A stretch of 22,722 bases of DNA, from positions 1-22,722 of the forward strand of contig LUCW03001085.1 of NCBI GenBank assembly GCA_001586965.3, written 5' to 3'. Shown here piece by piece: positions 1 to 9,132 of this stretch. Under the pieces are notes generated by a model. That model did not search any database. It worked only from the letters and a program-made list of their open reading frames with translations, and was not told the DNA's origin. This DNA is from Sphaeroforma sirkka (Eukaryota; Opisthokonta; Ichthyosporea; Ichthyophonida). Positions within the stretch are counted from its first letter, which is position 1; each line of letters opens with the position of its first letter. The translations under genes and the position numbers were made by a program.

Positions 1-121
1 AAAATATATTAGTATATTTGTGTGTGTACCTCACAAAATGAAGAATCAATATACAAGTGCAAGACAGGGATATCTGCTTGGATGCACGGGATTTATGCCT
101 GTCGCATTGCAATTTTCGTAG

Positions 122-2407
122 GCGTACCAAGGCTTCGCGAGTGGAGATGTGGACAACGATGCATACTCTGTGCGTTCGTTCATCGAAGACGGCCACAACA
201 TTGCCTTGTGTCAGTCTTACGCGAAAAATATGGGCTTATATGGTGGGTACCTTGAGCGCGGCATTGCAAACCAACCGCTAGCATGCATGCTAGAAATTAC
301 ATGCAATTGTATGCACATACAGATTACTAAGTGTGGCGGTTTTGAAGAACTTGTTGTGTGCACATGCCGCTAGGGGTTAGAAGTGTCTTGTACTTATGCG
401 TCATCCTCTTGATGATTGCCCAGCGATGGCAATTTTTCGACTTAAGCCTTCCGCTTGAAGTAAATTATATACATTGTTTTATTCCGAATACCTGAACTGA
501 AACACATGACATGGCAGGCGAAAGAGTAGGTGCGCTGACAGTGACCACTAGTGAGAAGCAACACGCTCCTAATGTGGCGTCTCAACTGAAGACAATTATA
601 CGACCCACGTACAGCAGTCCGCCGATACACGGGGCACGATTAGCGACTATGATTCTAACAGACACCAGTCTAAAGTGAGTCATGCTTTGTCTCCTTCTCT
701 CGGGTTTATATGGAACTGTGTTGATACGCGTGACATCTCAGTTTTCTGTGTGGTCCTTTCTTTGCCCACGCCGACTCCTAGGTCTAAAACCGACAGCTAT
801 CATATGCTGCAAGCACGTTCACGTCGTCAGCAGCAGAATGCGTACCTGGCGACATATATGTATCCTCCTTATTAATTTGAGGATTTACTCAAACGCTCAG
901 GTACAAGTACATCGGAGTACTATATTTTTTTTGCAACAGCAGTTGTCCGAATATGTATGTATATCGATACTTTGGTATGTGATCAAGGATGTTTCAAAGT
1001 CATAGCTGCTATATTCATCTTGAGTCCTGTAGCCTATAATCCCGACCATCACTTCGCGCAGATCTTTGTGGTTAGAGGAGGTAAAAGCGATGGCCGATCG
1101 GATCATAGGCGCTCGGGCCTTGTTGACGCAGAAACTCGATGAGGTAAGGAGTCAACTTTCATGCGCCGAGTTGTCGCTTTTTAGACACCGAAACAGTCTG
1201 GGCTAGCTTGTGGCTAAACCGTACACTTCGCTGTACATCTCTTGGCCTTGGCTTAGCAGCTGCTCGTTATAAGGCCAATTTAGAATTTATTGGCGTTCTT
1301 AGTTATCCAGAATATCTATACTGTCAGGTGACACGCAACTTAAGCGATATATTTTTGCATCAAGATATCCATATAGATTAGATTATATCGCTCTAGGAGT
1401 AGGAGTCAACGTGTCATCGTTGCTGTAGCTGACACTATAGACGACAAGCATGTCTCTGTTGCGAGCTCAGTCATGCCAACAATGAGGGAGCGATACTAGA
1501 CCAAGTGAATAGATGAAGTTACAGCATAGTAGTTGGCCCGGCTACATTACTTTAATGATATCACACTTCACTGTTGACTAGGCGGGATCCATTCTTCCTT
1601 GGGGTCATATCAACAAGCAAATTGGGATGTTCTGCTTCAGCGGTCTCAGTACTGAACAGTGTAAAAGATTACGCGACGAGCACTCGGGTAAGTTCAATTC
1701 ATAGTATCTTTCTCGGCGGTCGAGCAAAAGACTCTGCGATGAGCACCCAGGTAGGTACATGTCATAGTATTATTCTGGGTTCGCATAGTTTCTTAGGCAT
1801 CGCTGGGCAGTCTGCATATCGGAATCTGATTAGATACGTATATAGGTCGGTTGTAGCCTTTGCTTCCACATCCCTTAATACTACTATACTATCGTTCATC
1901 TAATACCATTGTGTTCTAACTATAGTGGGAATGATCTGTAATGATGCTGAAATTAGCTATCTACGCAGGGAACTAGTTCGATGTTGGAAACTTGTGCATT
2001 GATATACGAGCTCTGTATCATACCACCTCAAATCTGTATCATATCACCTCAAATCGCGATATATTCGCTTAAATTTCGGTAATGCAAAAGCGGCACGTAG
2101 CTTGTTTGTCTTTATATATTCATGGCTGCATGTTCCTGATAAACTCTAGTTTATTTGACCATGGACGGGCGTATCAGTATGGCGGGAGTCACCACGAGCA
2201 ATGTGACCTACATCGCAAAGGTGAGGTTAATTGATTTTTGAAATGCGAATATACCGCTTTCTGTGGGCTGTACTTTCATTTGCCCTTGGATCGGATAGTA
2301 GTGAACGATAGCTTATAACTGGAGTATCTGTGCATTTGTGGTAAATAGACATCTCAAAAATCGTTATCCACACGCAACAGGCTATACACGAGGTCACTAA
2401 GGAATAA
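122..2407 (+). CDS. GOT2: Aspartate aminotransferase, mitochondrial type, C-terminal half (5'-partial, six exons)
   Basis: This PLP enzyme swaps the amino group between aspartate/2-oxoglutarate and oxaloacetate/glutamate. The exons I read are 122-242, 518-674, 1062-1143, 1582-1687, 2150-2220 and 2381-2407; every junction is GT-AG and all phases fit, giving 187 codons and a TAA stop. Exon 1 begins AYQGFASGD and holds the PLP-lysine motif [14 protein letters not shown] (Schiff-base Lys at residue 35 of this fragment, phosphate-binding Arg at 43). Later exons give [39 protein letters not shown] (substrate-carboxylate Arg) and the C-terminus [22 protein letters not shown] and the C-terminus resemble animal mitochondrial GOT2 more than cytosolic GOT1; targeting cannot be checked because the N-terminus lies off the left edge. 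About 152 residues follow the lysine, the usual length. Intron 4 carries a copy of the exon 4 donor region. Family assignment is very secure; the exact ends of the 54-82 nt exons are inferred from motif continuity. Confidence 0.93.
1663..1788 (+). repeat. 63-bp imperfect tandem duplication across an exon-intron junction
   Basis: The last part of aminotransferase exon 4 plus the first part of intron 4 (from about 1663) is repeated 63 bp downstream (from about 1726). The copies share AAAAGA, GCGAYGAGCAC, a GT donor (GGGTAAGT in the first, CAGGTAGGT in the second) and CATAGTAT, roughly 70-75% identical by eye. Using the second donor would retain an in-frame TAG at 1702-1704, so the first donor is the productive one. 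Confidence 0.6.
2013..2054 (+). repeat. 21-bp tandem repeat in aminotransferase intron 4
   Basis: Two adjacent 21-bp units (2013-2033 and 2034-2054) differ at one base and begin CTGTATCATA. A third, degraded unit may follow. The repeat lies about 95 bp upstream of the intron's acceptor at 2148-2149. Confidence 0.8.
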
Positions 2408-2408
2408 A
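2403..2408 (+). promoter_or_regulatory. AATAAA poly(A) signal overlapping the aminotransferase stop
   Basis: The hexamer AATAAA contains the TAA stop codon (2405-2407). If used, the 3' UTR would be only about 10-30 nt. The match to the canonical signal is exact, but its use is inferred. Confidence 0.35.
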
Positions 2409-2845
2409 CATGGTCGAGCCAGTTGATTGTCTGCAACTATGCTTGGTATTTTAAAAAAATATAGAAGCTGTCCTAGTGGCATATCTTGTTTTTGTACGCT
2501 GGTGCGTGCAGGTTTGAAGCATTGGTGCCCGAATGCACTATATGAATTGTGATATGTAGCATCTCGATACTTCGTATTGAGTACTCAGCGCCAAATTTCC
2601 ATTATTTTTCATCGTGTACCGTAAAAATAAAATACAGCGTTCCAGAATGTTTCATTTTTAATAGAATAGAAGACCATGTCAAGAATGATAATTTTGAGCA
2701 GTGATAAAGGATGAGGCGATTCCTATACACATTTAGTTGAAAAAAATGTAGCTTACAGCGTACAGGTCACAGCTTACAGGTCCGCTACTTGTTATGGCTC
2801 TACTCTATTTATCCTCTACTCCAGTCTCCAGTCTCTAGTCTCCTG
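2408..2845. other. Intergenic DNA, no gene seen
   Basis: This AT-rich spacer follows the aminotransferase stop. I see no open frame with coding character, no RNA gene and no clear repeat, apart from a short echo at 2755-2785 (CTTACAGcgTACAGGTCACAG). Confidence 0.5.
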
Positions 2846-3162
2846 ACTCTCCTCTCTCTCTCTCTTGAGTCTACACTCTAGTCTCTACTCTAGAGAGAGA
2901 GAGAATATAGTAGAAGTAGAGCTCTCCATTAGAGAGAGCGAGCGAGAGAGATTATAGTAGAAGTAGAGCTCTCCATTAGAGAGAGCGAGCGAGAGAGATA
3001 CATAGATAGATACATGAGAGAGTTCTAAGTAGAGAGCGGCCGTTATATTGCGAGTGACTATAATAGTAGTAGAGTTCTCCATAAGAGAGAGAGAGATGGA
3101 TAGATAGATGGATAGATAGATAGATGAGAGAGCTGTAAAAAGAGAGCGGCCGTTTTATTGCG
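2846..3162. repeat. GA/CT-rich composite repeat with 47-bp and 110-bp periods
   Basis: The block is purine-rich and built from GAGA runs, TAGTAG, GATA tetranucleotides and longer words. GCTCTCCATTAGAGAGAG occurs at 2921 and again at 2968 (47-bp step), with a variant at 3074. AGAGAGCGGCCGTT occurs at 3031 and 3141, a 110-bp step, each time preceded by a GATA/ATGAGAG tract. The block looks like a nested duplication of low-complexity DNA. Both ORFs that run across it on the minus strand are low-complexity serine/leucine/tyrosine runs and not genes. Confidence 0.75.
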
Positions 3163-3270
3163 CCCACCCCACAGGCCCACACTCCCACAGCATTTGTGTT
3201 GATAAAATTTATTGCATAAACTATTTGGTTTGTTAAAATTGATAAACGAATGGACTCAAGAACTTGGTAG

Positions 3271-3330
3271 TACTATCACACAAGTGATAGTAAATATTAG
3301 AATACATACATATGAATCTAGCTATGTATG
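3271..3330. other. Two adjacent perfect inverted repeats
   Basis: A 9-bp stem (TACTATCAC / GTGATAGTA, 4-nt spacer) spans 3271-3292, and an 8-bp stem (CATACATA / TATGTATG, 10-nt spacer) spans 3305-3330. No function can be assigned. Confidence 0.6.
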
Positions 3331-3347
3331 CGAAAATCAAAATTAAT

Positions 3348-3632
3348 CTACTTTAGTAGTGCATCTTAGCAGCCACTTCCATTCTAGCAGTGATCGGGGT
3401 GATACCATGCCAAATCACTGGACGGCTTTGTTGTCTATGTGCTGTGACAGGCATTAGGGTGGTTATCTGTACAAGTAGCGGAACTATAGCTTTCCTTCGC
3501 TTTAAAATAAATTGTGAGTTCAGATTAGGGCTGGTTATTGCGATTAGATATAGTGTGCCATTGTTTGTCCGCGAAGGTCTGCCGTGTATGACTTTGGCAG
3601 CCACACGCAGGGCAGTATAGCTACTTTAGTAG
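3348..3632. repeat. 285-bp segment bounded by 12-bp direct repeats
   Basis: CTACTTTAGTAG occurs exactly at 3348-3359 and at 3621-3632. Close inside the left end is CTTAGCAGCCAC and close inside the right end CTTTGGCAGCCAC, also in direct orientation. The segment is less AT-rich than its flanks and open on both strands (about 80 codons each), but neither frame resembles a protein I know. It could be a small insertion with target duplications or a tandem-duplication remnant. Confidence 0.4.
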
Positions 3633-5448
3633 AGAAGAGTTGCACTTAGCATTTTGGACGGACCTGCTTTGACAGAGTCTGATTGAATAATTCTTTTTCG
3701 TAGCTTCCTGTTCTATTTGGGAGGCTATAGTTGTCCTCATTTGTTTATAATCTAAAATGGCACAATTCATGACTGGAGAGTGGAGGCCAGCAATTGCAAG
3801 TCAGCAACTGACTACATATGCATGTAAATAGAAAATACTGCACAGTGAACTGCCACTGCTCAGTTCACTCTGTGATGTCTGCAACTCTGAATCTCTAAAC
3901 GCCAAACTATTTAAAAAAAAACCCCCTTTCTTCCCTATGTACCCGTATTGAGTATTAAAGAACGTGCGTTAACTCACCACTATCACGGTATCACCCCAGC
4001 AGAGGGGCCCAGTGGGGCCCAGTGACCAGTGTTATATTAGTATACCAATTTAACACGAACAGACACGCACGGACCACGGAGTCGCGGACTCATCAGTCAA
4101 ATCTGTTACAATTTTTAGAAGGATATGTCCAATCACTCTAATCAGTGAGAGCACCACATAAATCATTCCAGAGCAAATTCATCGATTGAGCTGGTATTAG
4201 TTCAGATGAACATGACAGTCATGATTCATGAACTAGTGCCCTACGATCTGCGTACTGAGTTAACGTAGGCAGACTTCTATTCGTATTATACGTAAAGTCG
4301 TAAACACGCTTTCAAATCGATGCGTTAACGTAAAACGTACTACATTTCATACGTTATTACTGTCCAGTGTCCACTGCTCAGTGCCCACCCTAAAACAGAT
4401 AACTCTAAAAGCGCCACCTATATTTTGCCAAAAGATGGACGGTTTCGTGCTTTTAGTTGGACAGAATTCCTTTTATCGTAGCATAACAGCTATTAAAATT
4501 GGTCCATGTACTACACAGTCTACAGATCCAAACAAAATTGGTTTCTGGAATGTTAATTTTGTTTTGTTTTTGGTTTTTTTCATAAAAAACTGCAACAAAC
4601 AAAATAATAAATAATACAGAAATGAACAGAAGAATAAACGACTTAAAAGAAAAGTGTGATTTATTTTAAAAATGATTATAAATCGAAGAATCAAGCGACG
4701 CCCGTTGGTACCCGCAGAATCTGTCGAAAGAGTATTTTAGTACCGACAATACTACAGTTTGCGATAACATCGAAATTCGATAGAGGTTGTACTCAAAACG
4801 TAAATAGTGACTGTTGTTTACCCTTCTTGGGCTGTGGCCTGGGCTAACCTAAATAAGTTAAACAGTATAACTTTTTAAACGTTAACGATGAGATTTCAAC
4901 GTTTATAACTGATAGGTACAGTCTGATATAATATAGGTGCGTTTTCTAGGTCAAGATGGTGTTTGACATTTGTCCTGGTTGTTTTTAGTGTGCACATTTA
5001 TCAATACCCCTGCCACTTTCTTTTAAAATAGCCTACAACTTATAAACAACATTGATCTTGTTTTGTGTGCGTTCAGAAGCTTCTCTGAGCGGCTCAACGC
5101 CTCTCAGAGCTGATAATATGTATACGTGAATATGTAGTATATACTTGGAGAAATGTCTAAAAGATACTTTCAAATAGTTGTTTGTTGTGCGCATCAATGA
5201 TAATACGAAACAGGCACTTCGAGGAGACGAAGGTGAACAAAGTGATACACTCAAAATGTGGGTATTGCCAAATGTCAAGTCAATTAGTTGTGGATTCTGA
5301 TTGGCTGTTATTCATTTCGTGGCCAAAAAGTTTCAAAAATAGGACAACATCGAGTGCACATTTGAAAAAATTGATATTGATGTGAAGTTATAACTTTTAA
5401 TTTTTTTAAAAAACAAAAAGTTTCCGTTAAAAATTCAACGTTTACCTC
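3633..5448. other. Intergenic DNA, no gene seen
   Basis: Mostly AT-rich. It includes a 10-bp tandem pair GGGGCCCAGT at 4004-4023 in a short GC patch, a T-run/A-run pair with a short spacer near 4565-4590, and a GCTTCTCTGAG...CTCAGAGC inverted repeat near 5078-5110. The open frames of 60-80 codons have no recognisable domain. Confidence 0.5.
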
Positions 5449-6285
5449 GTGCACGTCTCACTTATTGACGTTAGCCTGTGGGTCTGTGGCCACAGCCACC
5501 AGTCCGCACTCCGCCCCACCAAGTGTAAATTATATAAAAATTCTGTCCCTGAGGGCGCTGAGCCTCTGAGGATCTGGACTCTGGAGCCAGATTCTCTTCC
5601 TGGCGGAGGCTATTGGTTCCTTTCATTGATACTTTTTTTAAAGTGAAGAAAAAATACAAGTAATTTTGATATTGTTCTAAATAAATTCAAATAAATAGTA
5701 TGTACGTCAGACTTCAGACTTCAGACTCGTCAGTAGTACTCAACTAAATACTAAATAAATAACAGTAAAAATACTAAATAGTCCAGAGACTGTGCAACAA
5801 ATAAATCGACACATTTTTTTGCCTTTGTTTAGAAAAAGGGGAACAATCAGAATCCTTCCAAAAAAATAAAAATTTGATGGAGGGGAAGGCCCCAAAAATT
5901 GGAAATTGATTATTTTTTTATACAAGAATTATGTATATAATTATATATTATTGTCGTATGCTAAACAAAGGTTTGAACGTTCGACTTCGTTGACCTGTGG
6001 GCTGTGTGACTGCAGTTCTGATGTGAATTCAGTGAACAGACTCTGACGAGTCTGACAGACACAGCTGACTGGTCCTCTCTAGGACAGTTTTTTGAAAAAC
6101 CTCACAAAAAAACCAAATATCATGGATCTTGTCGAAAATTGGAAAATGATCCTATCGTTTATGATTTCAGATTTGGTGATGAAAAGTGAAAAATGAAAAG
6201 TATATCACACTGTTTCTATTTAAAAAAAAAATGTTTTTAAACTTCCAAGTTTTCTAGTATATAGGCTTCTATTTACACACAATCT
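5449..6285. other. Intergenic DNA with GC patch and T/A-run sequence
   Basis: A GC-richer patch (about 5470-5610) is followed directly by T-run/A-run sequence (5630-5660). A heptamer array, CAGACTT three times, lies at 5708-5728. The remainder is AT-rich with short homopolymer runs. No coding region is supported. Confidence 0.45.
5708..5728 (+). repeat. Heptamer array CAGACTT x3
   Basis: Three adjacent 7-bp units, CAGACTT, CAGACTT and CAGACTC. This is one of several 7-bp arrays in the intergenic DNA of this window. Confidence 0.85.
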
Positions 6286-6485
6286 ACATAGCTCTCTCAC
6301 TCTAGAATTTTGACTCCAGAGTGCGTCTTAGTACTACTACTGTCTCTAGAGAGAGAGAGTATTCTAGAGAGCAGCGTAGACGACTAGTACAGTGGTAAGT
6401 ATCTCTACTCAGTACTCAGTAGTCTCTATTACTCTAGAGAGAGAGTAGTCTCAACTCTCTCACAAGTTTTCTAACTTTTCGCTCT
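6286..6485. repeat. TCTAGAGA / CTACT low-complexity block
   Basis: Repeated TCTAGAGAGAGAGAGT, CTCTCACTCTAG and GTACTACTACT words form overlapping imperfect palindromes. The vocabulary is the same as at 2846-3162 and 8896-9000. Confidence 0.6.
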
Positions 6486-7620
6486 CTCTCGTCTTCTTCT
6501 TGTGATCTTGTCTGCTCCCTGAACTCTAAACACTTTTTAGTGCGAATAAAATTATTGAGTGTATTCTGAATGATCAGACAAAGAGACACTTTATACTCTG
6601 AGGAGTAATGACTATAAGTAGAGAGAGTGGCGAGTTGGCGACTGGAGACTAGATACTGGAGAGTTTGGACTATGGAGACTGGGTCACTTGGGAGAGTGGA
6701 GAACTGGAGACTGAGACCACTCTGGTGGCGAGTTGCTTGCTGGGTTATGGGTGTCTGGGTCCAGTCTTCCGGGACCCAGGCCCCAGGAATAGTATTTATT
6801 TACATACTGCTGTTATAAAAAAAGTTTCAGAAAAGAGAGGTGACAGGCAGAGAGGGTAAATACCTAAATACATAGTAATTTAGTGTCCTCTGAGAGAGGC
6901 CCTACTACTCTAGTAGAGAGGGCCTGGGCCTGGACCTCGGCCTGAGCCCTGGGGCCTCTAATAGTAGTAGGCACTGGGCAGTGGCATGTGCTCACTGGAG
7001 GTTGAGTGCTTAACCTTGGTCAGTTCTTTGGATGACGATTGAACACCAATCACTCGCATGCGTGTGACAGTGAGAGTCAGCGAGAGTGTGCCAACTCAGA
7101 CCTTAACTGCTCTCCTGGAGCAATTTTGGCACGGAATTTGTTTGATAAAAACCAGAGTCCGCAGTCCGCACTCTGCACTCCACTCAGGTTCAGCTGACAA
7201 TGGATGAACGGCGTGAGCGAAGCGCTTTTAGTTTGTAGCCCACACTCACAGGCGTCACAGCGACACAGTCCCACAGTGAGTCCACACACCACAGGCCACA
7301 GGCTCACAGCCCCCCACAAGTCACAGCCAACTCTCTAGTGTCCAGTGCCCTTGCTGTCCCCAGCAGGGCAGGGTCCAGGCCCCAGACTCCACCCAGCAGA
7401 GAGAGTGCCCAGTCCCAGTCACCAGTGCCCACAATGGCACCAGTAACACCTTCAGTAGCACAGTCCCACACACACATTGTGCAGTACGCACTATGCAGTT
7501 TGCACCGGTGAGGCTGTGATGACTCAGTCGTCGTGAGGACTACTGAGGTCTGAGGAGCACTGAGATGTCTGAGAGGCGAGGGCTAATTCTGCTGACAAGG
7601 AGTTGACGACTTGACGACTT
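6486..7620. other. Intergenic DNA with GGAGACTGGAG and CCAGGCCCCAGG patches
   Basis: GA/GT-rich words (GGAGACTGG, GAGAGTGG) at 6620-6740 lead into a GC patch containing CCCAGGCCCCAGG (6775-6787), then an AT-rich stretch with an A-run. A second GC-rich stretch (7230-7440) carries many CACAG, CCAGT and CCCAG words. No gene is supported; the open frames here follow base composition. Confidence 0.45.
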
Positions 7621-8044
7621 GAGCTTATCAGTTTTCACCTGCTGGGTGATAGCCTTCTTCTAAATGTAAAATACACTGTCGACAGTAGAAAGTAAAGTAG
7701 AGGTCCTGAGGTCTGAGGACTCTTGTGTATGAGAGACAGTAAACTTTGGACTGTGGAGTAAGGTCTGTGGACAGTGTGGAGTGTGGCACTGTGGCGGGCG
7801 TGTGGCCTGACACTCTGACCTTCTGAAAATCTATTTACACTTGGTTGCATATTTCTATTTTAAAAAAAATTCATAAATATTGTCTGTCTGAAATCATGAA
7901 ATGTCGGTTGGATTTTTTTAATTTCGTTTTTGTTTTGCATGTTTAGCCTGCTAAATTTAAAAACATATTTTGTTTTATTATCTTTAAATCCAAAAAAAAC
8001 AAAAAAAACACAATTTACAATTTTTATTATTAAAAAATAGCACC
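7621..8044. other. Intergenic DNA, T-run/A-run sequence
   Basis: A GAGGTCTGAGGACT-rich portion (7690-7800) gives way to a very AT-rich stretch (7855-8040) with T and A runs on the same strand. No gene is seen. Confidence 0.45.
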
Positions 8045-8150
8045 CACAGGGCACAGGCCACAGCCACAGGCCACAGGCCACAACGACAGGACCACACTCC
8101 ACAGGTAACAGCCTGACAGGTCCCAGCCTCCCAGAGTCCCAGGCCCCAGG
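8045..8150 (+). repeat. Degenerate CACAGGC heptamer array and GC-rich dispersed repeat
   Basis: Units close to CACAGGC repeat with drift from 8045 to about 8110, followed by CCCAG words. GTCCCAGCCTCCCAG (8120-8134) is found again at 20184-20198. CCCAGGCCCCAGG (8138-8150) is found again at 6775-6787. Confidence 0.65.
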
Positions 8151-8837
8151 GTCAGCAGATTTGAACAACCTATTCCATATTAGGTGCCTATCTATTCCCA
8201 TATTAGGGCCCGAACCGGCAAACAGATATTTATATGTACATAATATGTTTCTTGGTCTTTTCTTTTTTAAAAAAAGAAGAAAGAAAAAAATATATACTTG
8301 TTGGCGGCGGCGGTGGGGCTGGGCTCGAAAGTAGATCCAATTGTTGTTAAACCTACCTCAAAAGAATCAAGAATGCATTCTCTTCCAACTAAAACAATAC
8401 ATGAAATATATTATATTCATCGGATTAGTCAAATATTATTTATTATCTTTGTAAAAGCGAATTAAAACATTTAAAATGTATAAAGCAATGTCAAACTTAA
8501 AAGAACAAACTCCTTTTCCATATTTAGCCGTGCCAACTGCCAAGTGCAAGTGCCCAAGTTCCCCAAATCCCAACTGCTATGCTCGGTGCCATGATTTCAA
8601 CTAGTTTTTAAGGATTGAAGACATACATTGTCGTACAACCATATATAACTTCACAGTTTTACTCACAATAACTCTCGATGGTGAATTGGCAGACAGTACA
8701 AGCTATTAGCTAAGCATTTCCATTGGTTGTAAGAATGTATGCTCTACTACCATACTATCAGCTACCTGCTACCACTTCATCTACTAGTAGTAGAGCAATA
8801 GCTATTTACATACTAGTAGTAGTCACCTGGCTAGAGT
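8151..8837. other. Intergenic DNA, no gene seen
   Basis: AT-rich, with an imperfect palindrome of T/C then A/G runs at 8247-8285 and a GGCGGCGGCGG run near 8303. TAGTAG and CTACTA words increase toward the right end. No open frame looks coding. Confidence 0.45.
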
Positions 8838-8894
8838 GAGTCGTGAGTCGTAACTCGTGAGTGGTGGAGTCGTGAGTCGTGAGTTGTAAGTTGT
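8838..8894 (+). repeat. Heptamer array GAGTCGT (about 8 units)
   Basis: Near-tandem 7-bp units: GAGTCGT, GAGTCGT, AACTCGT, GAGTGGT, (one extra G) GAGTCGT, GAGTCGT, GAGTTGT, AAGTTGT. Confidence 0.8.
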
Positions 8895-8895
8895 G

Positions 8896-9000
8896 GCTCT
8901 CTCTGAGAGGCTGCTCTACTACTACTACTACAGAGAGAGAGAGAGCTCTCTCTCTACTCTCTCTACTAGTAGAGGTAGTAGTAGAGAGAGTCTACTACTA
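8896..9000. repeat. CTA/GA/CT palindromic low-complexity cluster
   Basis: CTACTACTACTACTAC, a GAGA run, a CTCT run, CTACTAGTAGAG and TAGTAGTAGAGAG follow one another so that the two halves are nearly complementary around the central AGAGAGCTCTCT. Confidence 0.7.
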
Positions 9001-9080
9001 TTTACAGTTTGTGATGTGTACAGTTGTACACACACTCACACTAACACGAGTTGAAGTGACTAAAAGAGAGAGTGGTACAA

Positions 9081-9108
9081 GTTCTGAGTTCTGAGTTCTG
9101 AGTTCTGA
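9081..9108 (+). repeat. Heptamer array GTTCTGA x4
   Basis: Four exact tandem copies of the 7-mer GTTCTGA. Confidence 0.95.
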
Positions 9109-9132
9109 CTCAGACTCTAGGGCAGGTCCTAG

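Noticed and set aside
1574-1903. 109-codon open frame on the plus strand
   Set aside because: The frame is offset from the real aminotransferase exon (1582-1687) and runs on into intron 4 over the duplicated boundary.
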